Shown here: positions 1 through 9,020 of the stretch, piece by piece | How positions within the stretch are numbered: the first letter of the stretch is position 1 | Layout of the letters: each line of letters begins with the position of its first letter | DNA from: Oleispirillum sp963678075 | GTDB lineage: Bacteria > Pseudomonadota > Alphaproteobacteria > Rhodospirillales > Rhodospirillaceae | Reading direction: 5' to 3' | DNA: 64,000 nucleotides | Assembly: GCA_963678075.2 (NCBI GenBank) | Contig: CAXXPK010000003.1 | Coordinates: 1,054,001 to 1,118,000 of the forward strand | Notes under the pieces: generated by a model | Databases searched by the model: none | Told to the model about the DNA's origin: nothing | What the model saw: only the letters and a program-made list of their open reading frames with translations | Translations under genes and position numbers: made by a program

Positions 1-222
1 AATGGCGATCGCGGCCTTCTGGCCTATCGCGATTTGCGGCAAGCGATCGCTCAGGCCGAAGTCATCAAGGAAAGCACCGCACGAGAGCGCGCCGTTCTGG
101 AACGCCGCGTCAGTCTGTTGCGTCCGGATAGCCTGGACCTCGACATGGTCGAGGAACGTGCTCGCATCATCCTTGATCTTGCCCAGCCCGGCGACATCGT
201 CCTTTTTCACAATACGCTTTGA
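1..222 (+). CDS. ftsB: FtsB/DivIC-like septum formation initiator, 3' part only
   Basis: This is the C-terminal 73 codons of a small division protein; the 5' end lies outside the window. The visible part begins GDRGLLAYRDL and continues as a charged, heptad-like helix (a coiled coil). It then ends with the LDxDxxEExAR stretch typical of the FtsB/DivIC family. FtsB-type proteins are single-pass membrane proteins that join FtsL in the divisome. In alphaproteobacteria this gene commonly lies just upstream of the pyruvate dehydrogenase operon, as here. The family is recognised from the motif pattern and position. The membrane segment would be upstream and cannot be checked. Confidence 0.82.
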   Translation, partial: NGDRGLLAYRDLRQAIAQAEVIKESTARERAVLERRVSLLRPDSLDLDMVEERARIILDLAQPGDIVLFHNTL

Positions 223-430
223 TTCGCGCGACGGCCGGTTCGCGTTCGACGTCTCTTCGTCGCGACTCGTTCTCGGTTGAACGGGAACGTTAATCGAGCT
301 CAGGTTAATAATAGTATTACACAGTAAAAACAAGACACTAAAAGTCACAAAGTGAAGGAGGCTTCTCTTGAAAGCAAGGCCGTGCCGGGTTACCTGTTAG
401 ACGGTCAAAACGGGCAAACAAGGCTCGGAC

Positions 431-450
431 GGCGCGATCATTCTCGCGCC
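431..450 (+). promoter_or_regulatory. Hairpin in the pdhA leader
   Basis: GGCGCGA (431-437) pairs perfectly with TCGCGCC (444-450) around a 6-base loop. It sits about 20 bases upstream of the pdhA ribosome binding site (AAGGAG at 472-477). No T-run follows, so it does not look like an intrinsic terminator. The upstream stretch 286-350 is unusually AT-rich for this genome and probably carries the operon promoter, but I cannot fix -35/-10 boxes. A regulatory role is inference only. Confidence 0.3.
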
Positions 451-485
451 GGTGTTTCGAGGGAACAAACCCAAGGAGATCCTCC

Positions 486-1502
486 GTGAGCGCTTCACCG
501 CGAAAGACGACGCACCGGACCGCAGCCAAGCCGTCGGCGATTCCGCCTGAGAAATTGCTGCAACAGTACCGCGCGATGCTGCTGATCCGCCGTTTCGAGG
601 AAAAGGCCGGACAGCTTTACGGCATGGGTCTGATCGGCGGTTTCTGCCATCTCTATATCGGGCAGGAGGCGGTGGTCGCCGGTTTGCAGGCCCTGTCGCA
701 AGACGGCGATGCGGTGATCACCAGCTATCGCGATCACGGCCATATGCTGGCCTACGGCATGGACCCCAAGGGTGTGATGGCGGAATTGACCGGTCGCGCC
801 ACCGGGTATTCGCACGGTAAGGGCGGCTCGATGCACATGTTCAGCCGCGAAAAGAACTTCTTCGGCGGTCACGGCATCGTCGCCGCGCAGGTGCCGATCG
901 GCACCGGACTTGCCTTCGCGCAGAAGTATCGCAACGATGGCGGCATCACCTATTGCTATCTTGGCGACGGCGCGGTCAATCAGGGGCAGGTGTACGAAAG
1001 CTTCAACATCGCGGCGTTGTGGAAGCTGCCGGTGGTCTACCTGATCGAGAACAACAAGTACGGCATGGGGACCTCGGTGGAGCGCGCGTCCTCGAACGTC
1101 GAGCTGTTCCGTCGCGGCCAGGCCTACGGCATTCCGGGCCTGCAGATCGACGGCATGGACGTGGTGCACGTGCAGCAACAGGCGGAGCAGGCGGTTTCCT
1201 CGGTGCGCGCCGGCAATGGGCCATACGTTCTGGAGCTTCAGACCTATCGCTATCGTGGCCATTCGATGTCGGACCCGGCCAAGTATCGCAGCAAGGAAGA
1301 GGTCAGTCGGATGCGGCAGGAACACGATCCGATCGATAATGCCAAGGCGTTGTTGTTGCAGGCCGGCATTGTTGACGAGGCGGCCTTGAAAGAAATCGAC
1401 CGCGAGATCAAGGCGATCGTCGGCGAGGCGGCGGATTTCGCGCAAGCCAGCGCGGAACCCGATGCCGCCGAACTTTACACCGACGTTCTGCTGGAGGCCT
1501 GA
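486..1502 (+). CDS. pdhA: Pyruvate dehydrogenase E1 component, alpha subunit
   Basis: This is the thiamine-diphosphate-binding alpha subunit of E1, which decarboxylates pyruvate and, with the beta subunit, passes the acetyl group to lipoyl domains. The TPP/Mg motif starts with GDG at residues 160-162 and ends with NN at 189-190. The HGKGGSMHMF segment (about 110-119) and the YRYRGHSMSDP phosphorylation-loop-like motif are intact. At 338 residues it has normal length for an alphaproteobacterial E1-alpha. The GTG start is supported by AAGGAG eight bases upstream. It is the first gene of pdhA-pdhB-pdhC-lpd-lipA, with 3 bases between its stop and pdhB. The first 20 residues are a variable basic tail. 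Confidence 0.97.
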   Translation: MSASPRKTTHRTAAKPSAIPPEKLLQQYRAMLLIRRFEEKAGQLYGMGLIGGFCHLYIGQEAVVAGLQALSQDGDAVITSYRDHGHMLAYGMDPKGVMAELTGRATGYSHGKGGSMHMFSREKNFFGGHGIVAAQVPIGTGLAFAQKYRNDGGITYCYLGDGAVNQGQVYESFNIAALWKLPVVYLIENNKYGMGTSVERASSNVELFRRGQAYGIPGLQIDGMDVVHVQQQAEQAVSSVRAGNGPYVLELQTYRYRGHSMSDPAKYRSKEEVSRMRQEHDPIDNAKALLLQAGIVDEAALKEIDREIKAIVGEAADFAQASAEPDAAELYTDVLLEA

Positions 1503-1505
1503 GCC

Positions 1506-2936
<1,431 letters not shown>

Positions 2937-2958
2937 CGGGAAGGGGAGAGTTGAAACC

Positions 2959-4296
2959 ATGCCGATAGAAATTCTGATGCCCGCCCTGTCGCCGACGATG
3001 ACCGAAGGCAACCTTGCCAAATGGTTGGTCAAGGAAGGCGACGCGGTGGCCGCCGGCGACGTGATGGCCGAAATCGAAACCGACAAGGCGACCATGGAAT
3101 TGGAAGCCGTTGATGAAGGCGTGATCGGAAAGATCCTGATCCCCGCCGGAACCGCCGGGGTTGCCGTCAACACGCCGATCGCGCTGTTGTTGGAGGAGGG
3201 GGAGGATGCTTCCGCGCTGTCCACCGCCTCCGCCGCGAAGGCGCCGACTCCCTCTGCCGCGCCGGTTGCCGTAATGCAGCCGTCGCCGCTGATGCCCGAT
3301 CTGGGCAGTCTGGGGCTCTGCCTCGGTGGCGCGGCGCGGCCTGCGAAGCCCGCGGGTGAACGGGTGTTCGCCTCGCCCTTGGCGCGTCGTGTCGCGGCAA
3401 GCGCGGGATTGGACATTTCCGGTATTGCTGGAACCGGCCCGCGCGGACGCATCGTCAGGGCCGATGTCGAGGCGGCGAAGGGGATGTCGGACGACGAAAT
3501 TGACGATGATCTCCTTGCCGCCATGGCTTTTGCCGCCGCCGTCAAGGCTCCGATCCCCGCCACGAAGCCTCGGACGGCGAGCGTTCCGGTGGCGGATTAT
3601 GGCACGCCGTTCACCGAGACGCCGCACTCGACCATGTGCAAGGTGATTGCACGGCGTCTGACCGAATCGAAACAGACGGTGCCGCACTTCTACGTCACCA
3701 TGGAGGTGGTGCTGGACGACCTGCTGGCCTTGCGCGAGCAGATCAACACCCGCGCCCAAAAGACCAGTGGCCCGAAAGTTTCGGTCAACGACTTCATCCT
3801 CCGGGCCTCGGCCTCGGCCTTGGTGCGCATGCCGGAGGCTAACGTCTCGTGGTCCGATGAGGTGATGCGCGTTTATTCTCGTGCCGACGTGTCGGTGGCG
3901 GTCGCCACCCCTGCCGGGTTGATTACCCCGATCGTGCGCGGCGCCGAGTCCAAGTCCCTGGGCGCGGTGTCCACCGAAATGCGCGATCTGGCGGCCCGTG
4001 CCCGCGACGGTAAACTGAAGCCGGAGGAATTCCAGGGCGGGACCTTCAGCATTTCGAATCTGGGGATGTATGGGGTCCGGGAATTCGCCGCGATCATCAA
4101 TCCGCCGCAGTCGATGTTGCTGGCGGTCGGCGCGGCGGAACAGCGCCCGGTGGTGAAGGGTGGGGCCTTGGCCGTTGCCCATGCGATGAGCCTGACGCTC
4201 TCTTGCGATCACCGTTGCATTGACGGCGCGCTGGGGGCGAAGTTCCTGGGTTTGGTTAAGGCTTTACTTGAAGACCCGCTATCCATCCTGATGTGA
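2959..4296 (+). CDS. pdhC: Dihydrolipoamide acetyltransferase (PDH E2)
   Basis: This is the core of the pyruvate dehydrogenase complex; it transfers acetyl from lipoamide to CoA. An N-terminal lipoyl domain carries ETDKATME (Lys43). A flexible Ala/Pro linker leads to a peripheral-subunit-binding domain (FASPLARRVA, then GTGPRGRIVRADV, about 135-175). The catalytic acyltransferase domain ends with the DHRxxDG motif (CDHRCIDGA) near the C-terminus. The ATG at 2959 follows GGGGAGAG and gives a standard lipoyl N-terminus (MPIEILMPALSPTM). A longer reading from 2794 would overlap pdhB in another frame and adds residues unlike any E2. Length is 445 residues, as expected for one lipoyl domain. Confidence 0.97.
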   Translation: MPIEILMPALSPTMTEGNLAKWLVKEGDAVAAGDVMAEIETDKATMELEAVDEGVIGKILIPAGTAGVAVNTPIALLLEEGEDASALSTASAAKAPTPSAAPVAVMQPSPLMPDLGSLGLCLGGAARPAKPAGERVFASPLARRVAASAGLDISGIAGTGPRGRIVRADVEAAKGMSDDEIDDDLLAAMAFAAAVKAPIPATKPRTASVPVADYGTPFTETPHSTMCKVIARRLTESKQTVPHFYVTMEVVLDDLLALREQINTRAQKTSGPKVSVNDFILRASASALVRMPEANVSWSDEVMRVYSRADVSVAVATPAGLITPIVRGAESKSLGAVSTEMRDLAARARDGKLKPEEFQGGTFSISNLGMYGVREFAAIINPPQSMLLAVGAAEQRPVVKGGALAVAHAMSLTLSCDHRCIDGALGAKFLGLVKALLEDPLSILM

Positions 4297-4340
4297 TGGA
4301 AGGGTTTTCCGCAAAACGTTTCGAAGAGGGGGTTCGGCGA

Positions 4341-5735
4341 ATGAACAGCTTCGACCTGGTGGTGATCGGTGCCGGTCCCGGCGGCTACGTCGCGGCGATC
4401 CGCGCGGCGCAACTGGGCATGACCGTCGCGGTGGTCGAACGCGCCCATCTTGGCGGTATCTGCCTGAATTGGGGGTGCATTCCGACCAAGGCGCTGCTGC
4501 GGTCCGCCGACATTTACCGTGAAATCCGCCACGCCAAGGACTTCGGTCTGACGGTGGGTGACGTCGGGTTCGATCTGGCGGCTATCGTCAAGCGGTCGCG
4601 CTCGGTTTCGGCGCAGTTGGCGGCGGGGGTTAAGCACCTGCTGAAAAAGAACAAGGTGACGGTGGTGGATGGTCACGGTCGTTTGAACGGTCTGGGCAAG
4701 GTGACGGTGGAAAAGGACGGCAAACCGGTTGCCGATCTGACCGCCAAGCACATCATCGTCGCCACCGGCGCGCGTGCCCGCGATCTGCCGGGCCTGGAAG
4801 CCGACGGCAAGCTGGTTTGGACCTACCGCCAAGCGATGACCCCCGACGTCTTGCCGAAATCGCTGCTGGTCGTCGGCTCGGGTGCGATCGGTATCGAATT
4901 CGCCAGCTTCTACAATACGCTGGGAGTCAAGACCACGGTCATCGAGGTAATGGACCGGGTGTTGCCGGTGGAAGACGCCGAAATCTCCGCCATCGCGGAA
5001 AAGGCATTCAAGGCGCAGGGCATGGACATTCGCGTCTCGACCAACGTCAAGGCGCTCAAACGCGCCGCGAACACGGTCACGGTGACCCTGGAAAAGGGGG
5101 GCAAGACCGAGGAGATCACGGTGGATCGCGTGATCATGGCGGTCGGCGTGGTGCCGAACCTGGAGGACGTGGGCCTGGATACCACGAAAATTCAGATGGA
5201 GAAGGGGCGCATCAAGGTGGATGCCTATTTGCGCACCGACGAACCCGGCATCCATGCGATCGGCGACGTGGTGGCGCCGCCGTGGCTGGCGCACAAGGCC
5301 AGTCACGAGGCGGTGATTTGTGTCGAAAAGATCGCCGGTCTGCCGGATGTGCATCCGCTGAACACCCGCAACATTCCCGGCTGTACCTATTGCACGCCGC
5401 AGGTGGCCAGCGTCGGCCTGTCCGAGGCCAAGGCGAAGGAAGCCGGATACGCGGTCAAGGTCGGCCACTTCCCGTTCATGGGAAACGGTAAGGCGATCGC
5501 GATGGGCGAACCGGACGGCCTGATCAAGACGGTGTTCGACGCCAAGACCGGAGAATTGCTGGGCGCCCACATGATCGGCGCCGAGGTCACCGAGTTGATC
5601 CAGGGCTACGTCGTCGGCAATACCCTGGAAACCACGGAAGCCGAGTTGATGCACACCGTCTTTCCGCATCCGACTCTCTCTGAAATGTTGCATGAGTCGG
5701 TGCTTGACGCCTTCGGCCGCGCCATTCATTTCTAG
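4341..5735 (+). CDS. lpdA: Dihydrolipoamide dehydrogenase (E3)
   Basis: This flavoprotein reoxidises dihydrolipoamide with NAD+. The N-terminal FAD motif GAGPGGYVAA (10-19) is followed by the redox disulfide CLNWGC (Cys41, Cys46). A second nucleotide-binding motif (VVGSGAIGIEFAS) and the C-terminal HPTLSEM segment with the active-site His/Glu pair are present. I start it at ATG 4341 (464 residues), with GAGGGGG a few bases upstream and the usual MNxFDLVVIG N-terminus. An ATG at 4293 that overlaps the pdhC stop would add 16 atypical residues. Its place directly after pdhC points to the PDH complex rather than the oxoglutarate complex. Confidence 0.96.
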   Translation: MNSFDLVVIGAGPGGYVAAIRAAQLGMTVAVVERAHLGGICLNWGCIPTKALLRSADIYREIRHAKDFGLTVGDVGFDLAAIVKRSRSVSAQLAAGVKHLLKKNKVTVVDGHGRLNGLGKVTVEKDGKPVADLTAKHIIVATGARARDLPGLEADGKLVWTYRQAMTPDVLPKSLLVVGSGAIGIEFASFYNTLGVKTTVIEVMDRVLPVEDAEISAIAEKAFKAQGMDIRVSTNVKALKRAANTVTVTLEKGGKTEEITVDRVIMAVGVVPNLEDVGLDTTKIQMEKGRIKVDAYLRTDEPGIHAIGDVVAPPWLAHKASHEAVICVEKIAGLPDVHPLNTRNIPGCTYCTPQVASVGLSEAKAKEAGYAVKVGHFPFMGNGKAIAMGEPDGLIKTVFDAKTGELLGAHMIGAEVTELIQGYVVGNTLETTEAELMHTVFPHPTLSEMLHESVLDAFGRAIHF

Positions 5736-5741
5736 GTTGCC

Positions 5742-6695
5742 ATGGAAAAAACCAAACAAGCCGCCGCCGCTCTCCGCCACCCGGAAAAGCGCAACCGCCC
5801 CGACAACCTTTCGCCGCGCAAGCCGAAATGGATTCGCGTCAAGGCCCCGACCTCTCCCGCCTATGGCGAGGTTCTGGGGCTGGTCCGCGCCAAGAAGGTG
5901 CACACGGTGTGCGAGGAAGCCGCCTGTCCCAACATCGGCGAATGTTGGCAACGGCGGCATGCCGCCTTCATGATCTTGGGCGACACCTGTACGCGGGCCT
6001 GTGCCTTCTGCAACGTCAAGACCGGTCGTCCCGGCGCGGTCGATCCCGGCGAACCCGAGCACGTCGCCGAAAGCGTGGTGACGATGGGGGCGAAGCACAT
6101 CGTCATTACTTCGGTCGATCGCGACGATCTGGCCGATGGCGGCGCGATGCAGTTCGTACGGGTGATCCAGGCGGTGCGCGTGGCGTCTCCCGATACCACC
6201 ATCGAGATTCTGACCCCGGATTTTCGCGACAAACCCGGCGCGCTGGAGGCGGTGGTCGCGGCCAAGCCGGATGTCTTCAATCACAATTTGGAGACCGTGC
6301 CGCGCCTGTATCCGACGATCCGTCCGGGCGCGCGGTATTTCCAATCGTTGAAGATTCTGAACCAGGCGAAGCAGATCGATCCCACCATTTTCACCAAGTC
6401 GGGGATCATGCTGGGGCTGGGCGAAACCCGGCAAGAGGTCTTGCAGGTGATGGACGACCTGCGGGTCGCCGACATCGACTTCCTGACCATCGGTCAATAT
6501 CTGCAGCCGACTCTGAAGCATGTGGCGGTCGCCGAGTTCGTGACGCCCGAAGCCTTCGAGGATTACAAGACGGTGGCTCTGGGTAAGGGGTTCCTGGTGG
6601 TGGCGTCGTCGCCGATGACGCGTTCCTCCTATCACGCCGACCGTGATTTCGAGGCCCTGCGCGCCGCGCGGCTTGAGAAACTCGGGCGGGCATAG
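5742..6695 (+). CDS. lipA: Lipoyl synthase
   Basis: This radical SAM enzyme inserts two sulfurs into octanoyl groups on lipoyl domains. Both iron-sulfur clusters are readable: the auxiliary cluster ligands Cys57, Cys62 and Cys68 (CEEAACPNIGEC) and the radical-SAM CxxxCxxC at Cys83, Cys87 and Cys90 (CTRACAFC). The C-terminal RSSYHAD motif, whose serine binds the auxiliary cluster, is present. Length 317 is typical. It starts 6 bases after lpdA, so the cofactor-making enzyme is co-transcribed with the three lipoyl-dependent PDH genes. Confidence 0.97.
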   Translation: MEKTKQAAAALRHPEKRNRPDNLSPRKPKWIRVKAPTSPAYGEVLGLVRAKKVHTVCEEAACPNIGECWQRRHAAFMILGDTCTRACAFCNVKTGRPGAVDPGEPEHVAESVVTMGAKHIVITSVDRDDLADGGAMQFVRVIQAVRVASPDTTIEILTPDFRDKPGALEAVVAAKPDVFNHNLETVPRLYPTIRPGARYFQSLKILNQAKQIDPTIFTKSGIMLGLGETRQEVLQVMDDLRVADIDFLTIGQYLQPTLKHVAVAEFVTPEAFEDYKTVALGKGFLVVASSPMTRSSYHADRDFEALRAARLEKLGRA

Positions 6696-6703
6696 CCGCG
6701 GCC

Positions 6704-7141
6704 ATGAAAACCTACGCCGAACGCCGCTGGATCCGCTTTTCCCCCGAGCAATTGTTCGCCCTGGTCGCCGATGTCGAGCGTTATCCCGAATTTCTGCCCT
6801 GGTGTCTCTCCACCCGCATCGTCGAACGGGAATCCGAAACCGTGATGCTGGTCGGCATGGAGATCGGCTTCAGCGTGATGCGGGAACGCTATACCTCCCG
6901 CGTGACGCTGACTCCCGGCGCGGCGATCGATGTGGAAAGCCTCGATGACGGCCCGTTCGCGGCACTGCATACCCATTGGCGGTTCGACGCCGCGCCGCAG
7001 GGGGGAACCGAGGTCGGTTTCGAAATCCGCTTTGCCTTTTGTTCGCGGCTGTTGCAAACCATGATCGGCGCGGTATTCAACGAGGCCGCGCGGATGATGG
7101 TGCGTTCGTTCAAAAAACGCGCCGAGGCGCTTTACGGTTGA
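6704..7141 (+). CDS. COQ10/RatA-like START-domain protein
   Basis: This is a 145-residue single-domain protein of the polyketide-cyclase/START fold. It shows the family pattern LFALVADVERYPEFLPWC near the N-terminus and a C-terminal amphipathic helix (FNEAARMMVRSFKKRA). Homologues include mitochondrial Coq10, a ubiquinone-binding chaperone, and bacterial RatA/PasT. Family membership is clear; which role applies is not decidable from sequence. It starts 8 bases after lipA and probably shares that transcript. In other alphaproteobacteria the same gene also follows lipA, which favours a respiratory or quinone-related role. Confidence 0.88.
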   Translation: MKTYAERRWIRFSPEQLFALVADVERYPEFLPWCLSTRIVERESETVMLVGMEIGFSVMRERYTSRVTLTPGAAIDVESLDDGPFAALHTHWRFDAAPQGGTEVGFEIRFAFCSRLLQTMIGAVFNEAARMMVRSFKKRAEALYG

Positions 7142-7160
7142 TTAAAAAAGGATATCGACG

Positions 7161-7643
7161 ATGACGATCTGTCCCTGCGGTTCCGGCAAAACCTTGGATA
7201 CCTGTTGCGGGCCGTTTCTGGCGGGGGCGCCCGCGCCGACCGCCGAGGCTCTGATGCGGTCCCGCTATACCGCCTATGCCACCGGCGACATCGCCTATGT
7301 CGCGGCCACCCATGCGCCCGAGGCGCAAGAGGACTTCGATCAGGCCGGGTCCGAGGAAATGGCCCGCAAGGTGCGTTGGAAGGGATTGCACATCGAATCC
7401 GTCAAGGACGGTGACTTGGATGACGAAACCGGCACCGTGACCTTCTCCGCGCGGTTCAGGGTGGCCGGGCAGGAACAAGTTCACCGCGAAATTTCCCAGT
7501 TCCGCAAGGAAGGGGGACGCTGGCTCTACGTCGATGGCAACACCAATCCGCCGGTCGAACAGCGTCATGTCGAGAAGATCGGGCGTAACGATCCGTGTTC
7601 CTACGGCTCCGGCAAGAAACACAAGAAATGCTGCGGTGCGTAA
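7161..7643 (+). CDS. YchJ-like protein with SEC-C zinc motifs at both ends
   Basis: This 160-residue protein is built like YchJ/UPF0225. An N-terminal SEC-C-type cluster (CPCGSGKTLDTCC, about 4-16) is followed by an NTF2-like central domain (ALMRSRYTAYATGD through a Trp/Tyr-rich end). A C-terminal SEC-C motif (GRNDPCSYGSGKKHKKCCG) ends the protein. In the C-terminal motif the usual CPCGSGKK reads CSYGSGKK, so one of the four usual Cys ligands is replaced by Tyr. The function of the family is not established; SEC-C motifs bind zinc. It starts 19 bases after the COQ10-like gene and is the last gene of this plus-strand run, 11 bases from the convergent pncC. Confidence 0.85.
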   Translation: MTICPCGSGKTLDTCCGPFLAGAPAPTAEALMRSRYTAYATGDIAYVAATHAPEAQEDFDQAGSEEMARKVRWKGLHIESVKDGDLDDETGTVTFSARFRVAGQEQVHREISQFRKEGGRWLYVDGNTNPPVEQRHVEKIGRNDPCSYGSGKKHKKCCGA

Positions 7644-7654
7644 GTACGCACTTT

Positions 7655-8131
7655 CTATCCTTGTAGAGTCTCGATCAGCAGATTGAGCGCGGTTTCGACG
7701 GTGGCGCGACGGATCGCGGCGCGGTCGCCGGGAAAAACCCGCGACAGGTGGCGGGAGGGGTGTCCCGAGCGCGCGGCGGCGAAGTGGACCAGACCCACCG
7801 GTTTGTCCGGGGTGCCGCCGTCGGGGCCGGCGATGCCGGTCACCGCGACCGCGACCTCGGCGCGGCTGTTGTTCAGCGCCCCTTCGGCCATGGCGCGCGC
7901 GACCTCGGCGCTGACCGCGCCGACGCGACGGATCAAATCCGCATCGACCCCCAGCATTTCGGTCTTGGCCTCGTTGGAATAGGTCACGAAGCCGCGTTCG
8001 AACACCGCCGACGATCCGGCGATGTCGGTCAGGGCGGCGGCGATCAGGCCGCCGGTGCAGGATTCCGCAGCGGCGACGCGCAGGCCCTTTTCCAGGCCGA
8101 TCCTCAGGACTTCGCGGGCAGGCGAGGACAT
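7655..8131 (-). CDS. pncC: Nicotinamide-nucleotide amidase, CinA C-terminal family
   Basis: This is a stand-alone CinA-C domain (158 residues). The signature AESCTGGLIAAALTDIAGSS is followed by FVTYSNEAKTEMLGV and the VAVTGIAGPDGGTPDKPVG segment. Members deamidate nicotinamide mononucleotide to nicotinate mononucleotide in pyridine-nucleotide recycling. The ATG at 8131 follows AAAAGGAAATCGC and gives the expected N-terminus. A longer reading to 8194 would overlap pgpA and adds a Cys/Arg-rich tail unlike the family. It is 13 bases downstream of pgpA, with which it very likely forms an operon. Confidence 0.93.
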   Translation of the reverse strand: MSSPAREVLRIGLEKGLRVAAAESCTGGLIAAALTDIAGSSAVFERGFVTYSNEAKTEMLGVDADLIRRVGAVSAEVARAMAEGALNNSRAEVAVAVTGIAGPDGGTPDKPVGLVHFAAARSGHPSRHLSRVFPGDRAAIRRATVETALNLLIETLQG

Positions 8132-8144
8132 GCGATTTCCTTTT

Positions 8145-8633
8145 CTAGAACAACCGCGGCAGCGGCGGCAGAAAGGGCTGCAACAGGGCGACACCGACCG
8201 CCGCCAAAAGACCCGCCAGAATGTCGTCGGCTATGATTCCCCCCCCTCCCGACAAGCGACGATCCGCCCAACCGATCGGCCCCGGTTTCCAGATATCGAA
8301 AATGCGGAAAAGCACAAAGGCCAGGGCATATGACCAAAGGTTGATGGTGGCGGGAACGAGTGCGATCCATTGTCCCGCCACCTCGTCGATCACGATACAG
8401 CCAGGGTCCTTGCGCTTCATCGCGGTTTCTGCGGCACCGGCAATCGGGATTCCCAACGCCGAAACCGTCAGAGCCGCCAGGGCCAAGGCCACCCACCCCC
8501 CCGACGCGGCGATCGGAACGGCCAGCACCACGGCGACCAGGGATCCACATGTTCCGGGCGCGACGGAAATGCGGCCAATGCCGAACCATGTGGCAAGGAT
8601 CACAGACAACGTCTTTCGGGGTGTGTTTAACAT
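8145..8633 (-). CDS. pgpA: Phosphatidylglycerophosphatase A
   Basis: This inner-membrane enzyme dephosphorylates phosphatidylglycerophosphate to phosphatidylglycerol. It has the PgpA N-terminal motif GIGRISVAPGTCGSL, then two hydrophobic segments, the DPGCIVIDEVAGQW motif with acidic metal ligands, and the IFDIWKPGPIGWADR segment, followed by a C-terminal membrane helix. The ATG at 8633 (162 residues) is preceded by AGAGGA at good spacing; an upstream start at 8678 adds 15 atypical residues. pgpA-cinA is a conserved alphaproteobacterial pair. In many relatives ispDF lies next to it, but here ispDF is 42 kb away. Confidence 0.94.
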   Translation of the reverse strand: MLNTPRKTLSVILATWFGIGRISVAPGTCGSLVAVVLAVPIAASGGWVALALAALTVSALGIPIAGAAETAMKRKDPGCIVIDEVAGQWIALVPATINLWSYALAFVLFRIFDIWKPGPIGWADRRLSGGGGIIADDILAGLLAAVGVALLQPFLPPLPRLF

Positions 8634-9020
8634 ACGTCCTCTTGAATTGGAGACTCGGTATGCCGAACCGCCTGCCACGAATCGATCGATTCATCCGCCA
8701 GGGTGTGTTGGGCGAGGGTTGCAGCACCTGAGATTGTGCATACCATACCATGAGTTAGCCGGACCGGAACAGGTCGGGTAGGGTGGCAAGAGTATTCGGC
8801 CTTGTCATGTCGCGCGTGGCAAGATAGTTTTTTTCAGCCTGTTGGGCGATAGGCCTTTGGTCGTCCGCATCGCGAGGGGCAGAAGCCTCTGCAGGAGGGG
8901 AAAAACGGGACGCTGGCGTTCATCGTATGCGGCCTGAGGTTCGTTTCGGGGGATGTCCCGTTTTCGGTGGCTTGCGCCGGAAAGCCAGGGATGTCGTGAA
9001 GCTAGACGTGGGGGGAATCC
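8634..9020. other. 387-bp intergenic region between divergent pgpA and the M23 peptidase gene
   Basis: No coding sequence with plausible composition is visible here. The stretch must hold the promoters for pgpA-pncC (leftward) and for the M23-bactofilin pair (rightward). It contains the 14-bp palindrome at 8679-8692 and purine-rich runs (GGAGGGGAAAAA near 8894-8905), but no clear -35/-10 pair that I would defend. Confidence 0.5.
8679..8692. promoter_or_regulatory. Perfect palindrome GAATCGATCGATTC with two GANTC sites
   Basis: The 14-base sequence is its own reverse complement and lies 46-59 bases upstream of the pgpA start. It contains GAATC and GATTC, both matches to the GANTC site methylated by CcrM in alphaproteobacteria, plus a central GATC. 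GANTC sites in promoters are known to tune cell-cycle-dependent transcription in relatives. A role here is inference. Confidence 0.35.

Noticed and set aside
227..264. CGCGACG...CGTCGCG hairpin after ftsB as terminator
   Set aside because: The 24-base loop and absence of a T-run make it unlikely to stop transcription.
4209..6635. An 808-codon open frame on the minus strand opposite lpd and lipA
   Set aside because: Same type of shadow. Both sense genes show complete motifs, and the antisense product has biased composition with no recognisable domain.
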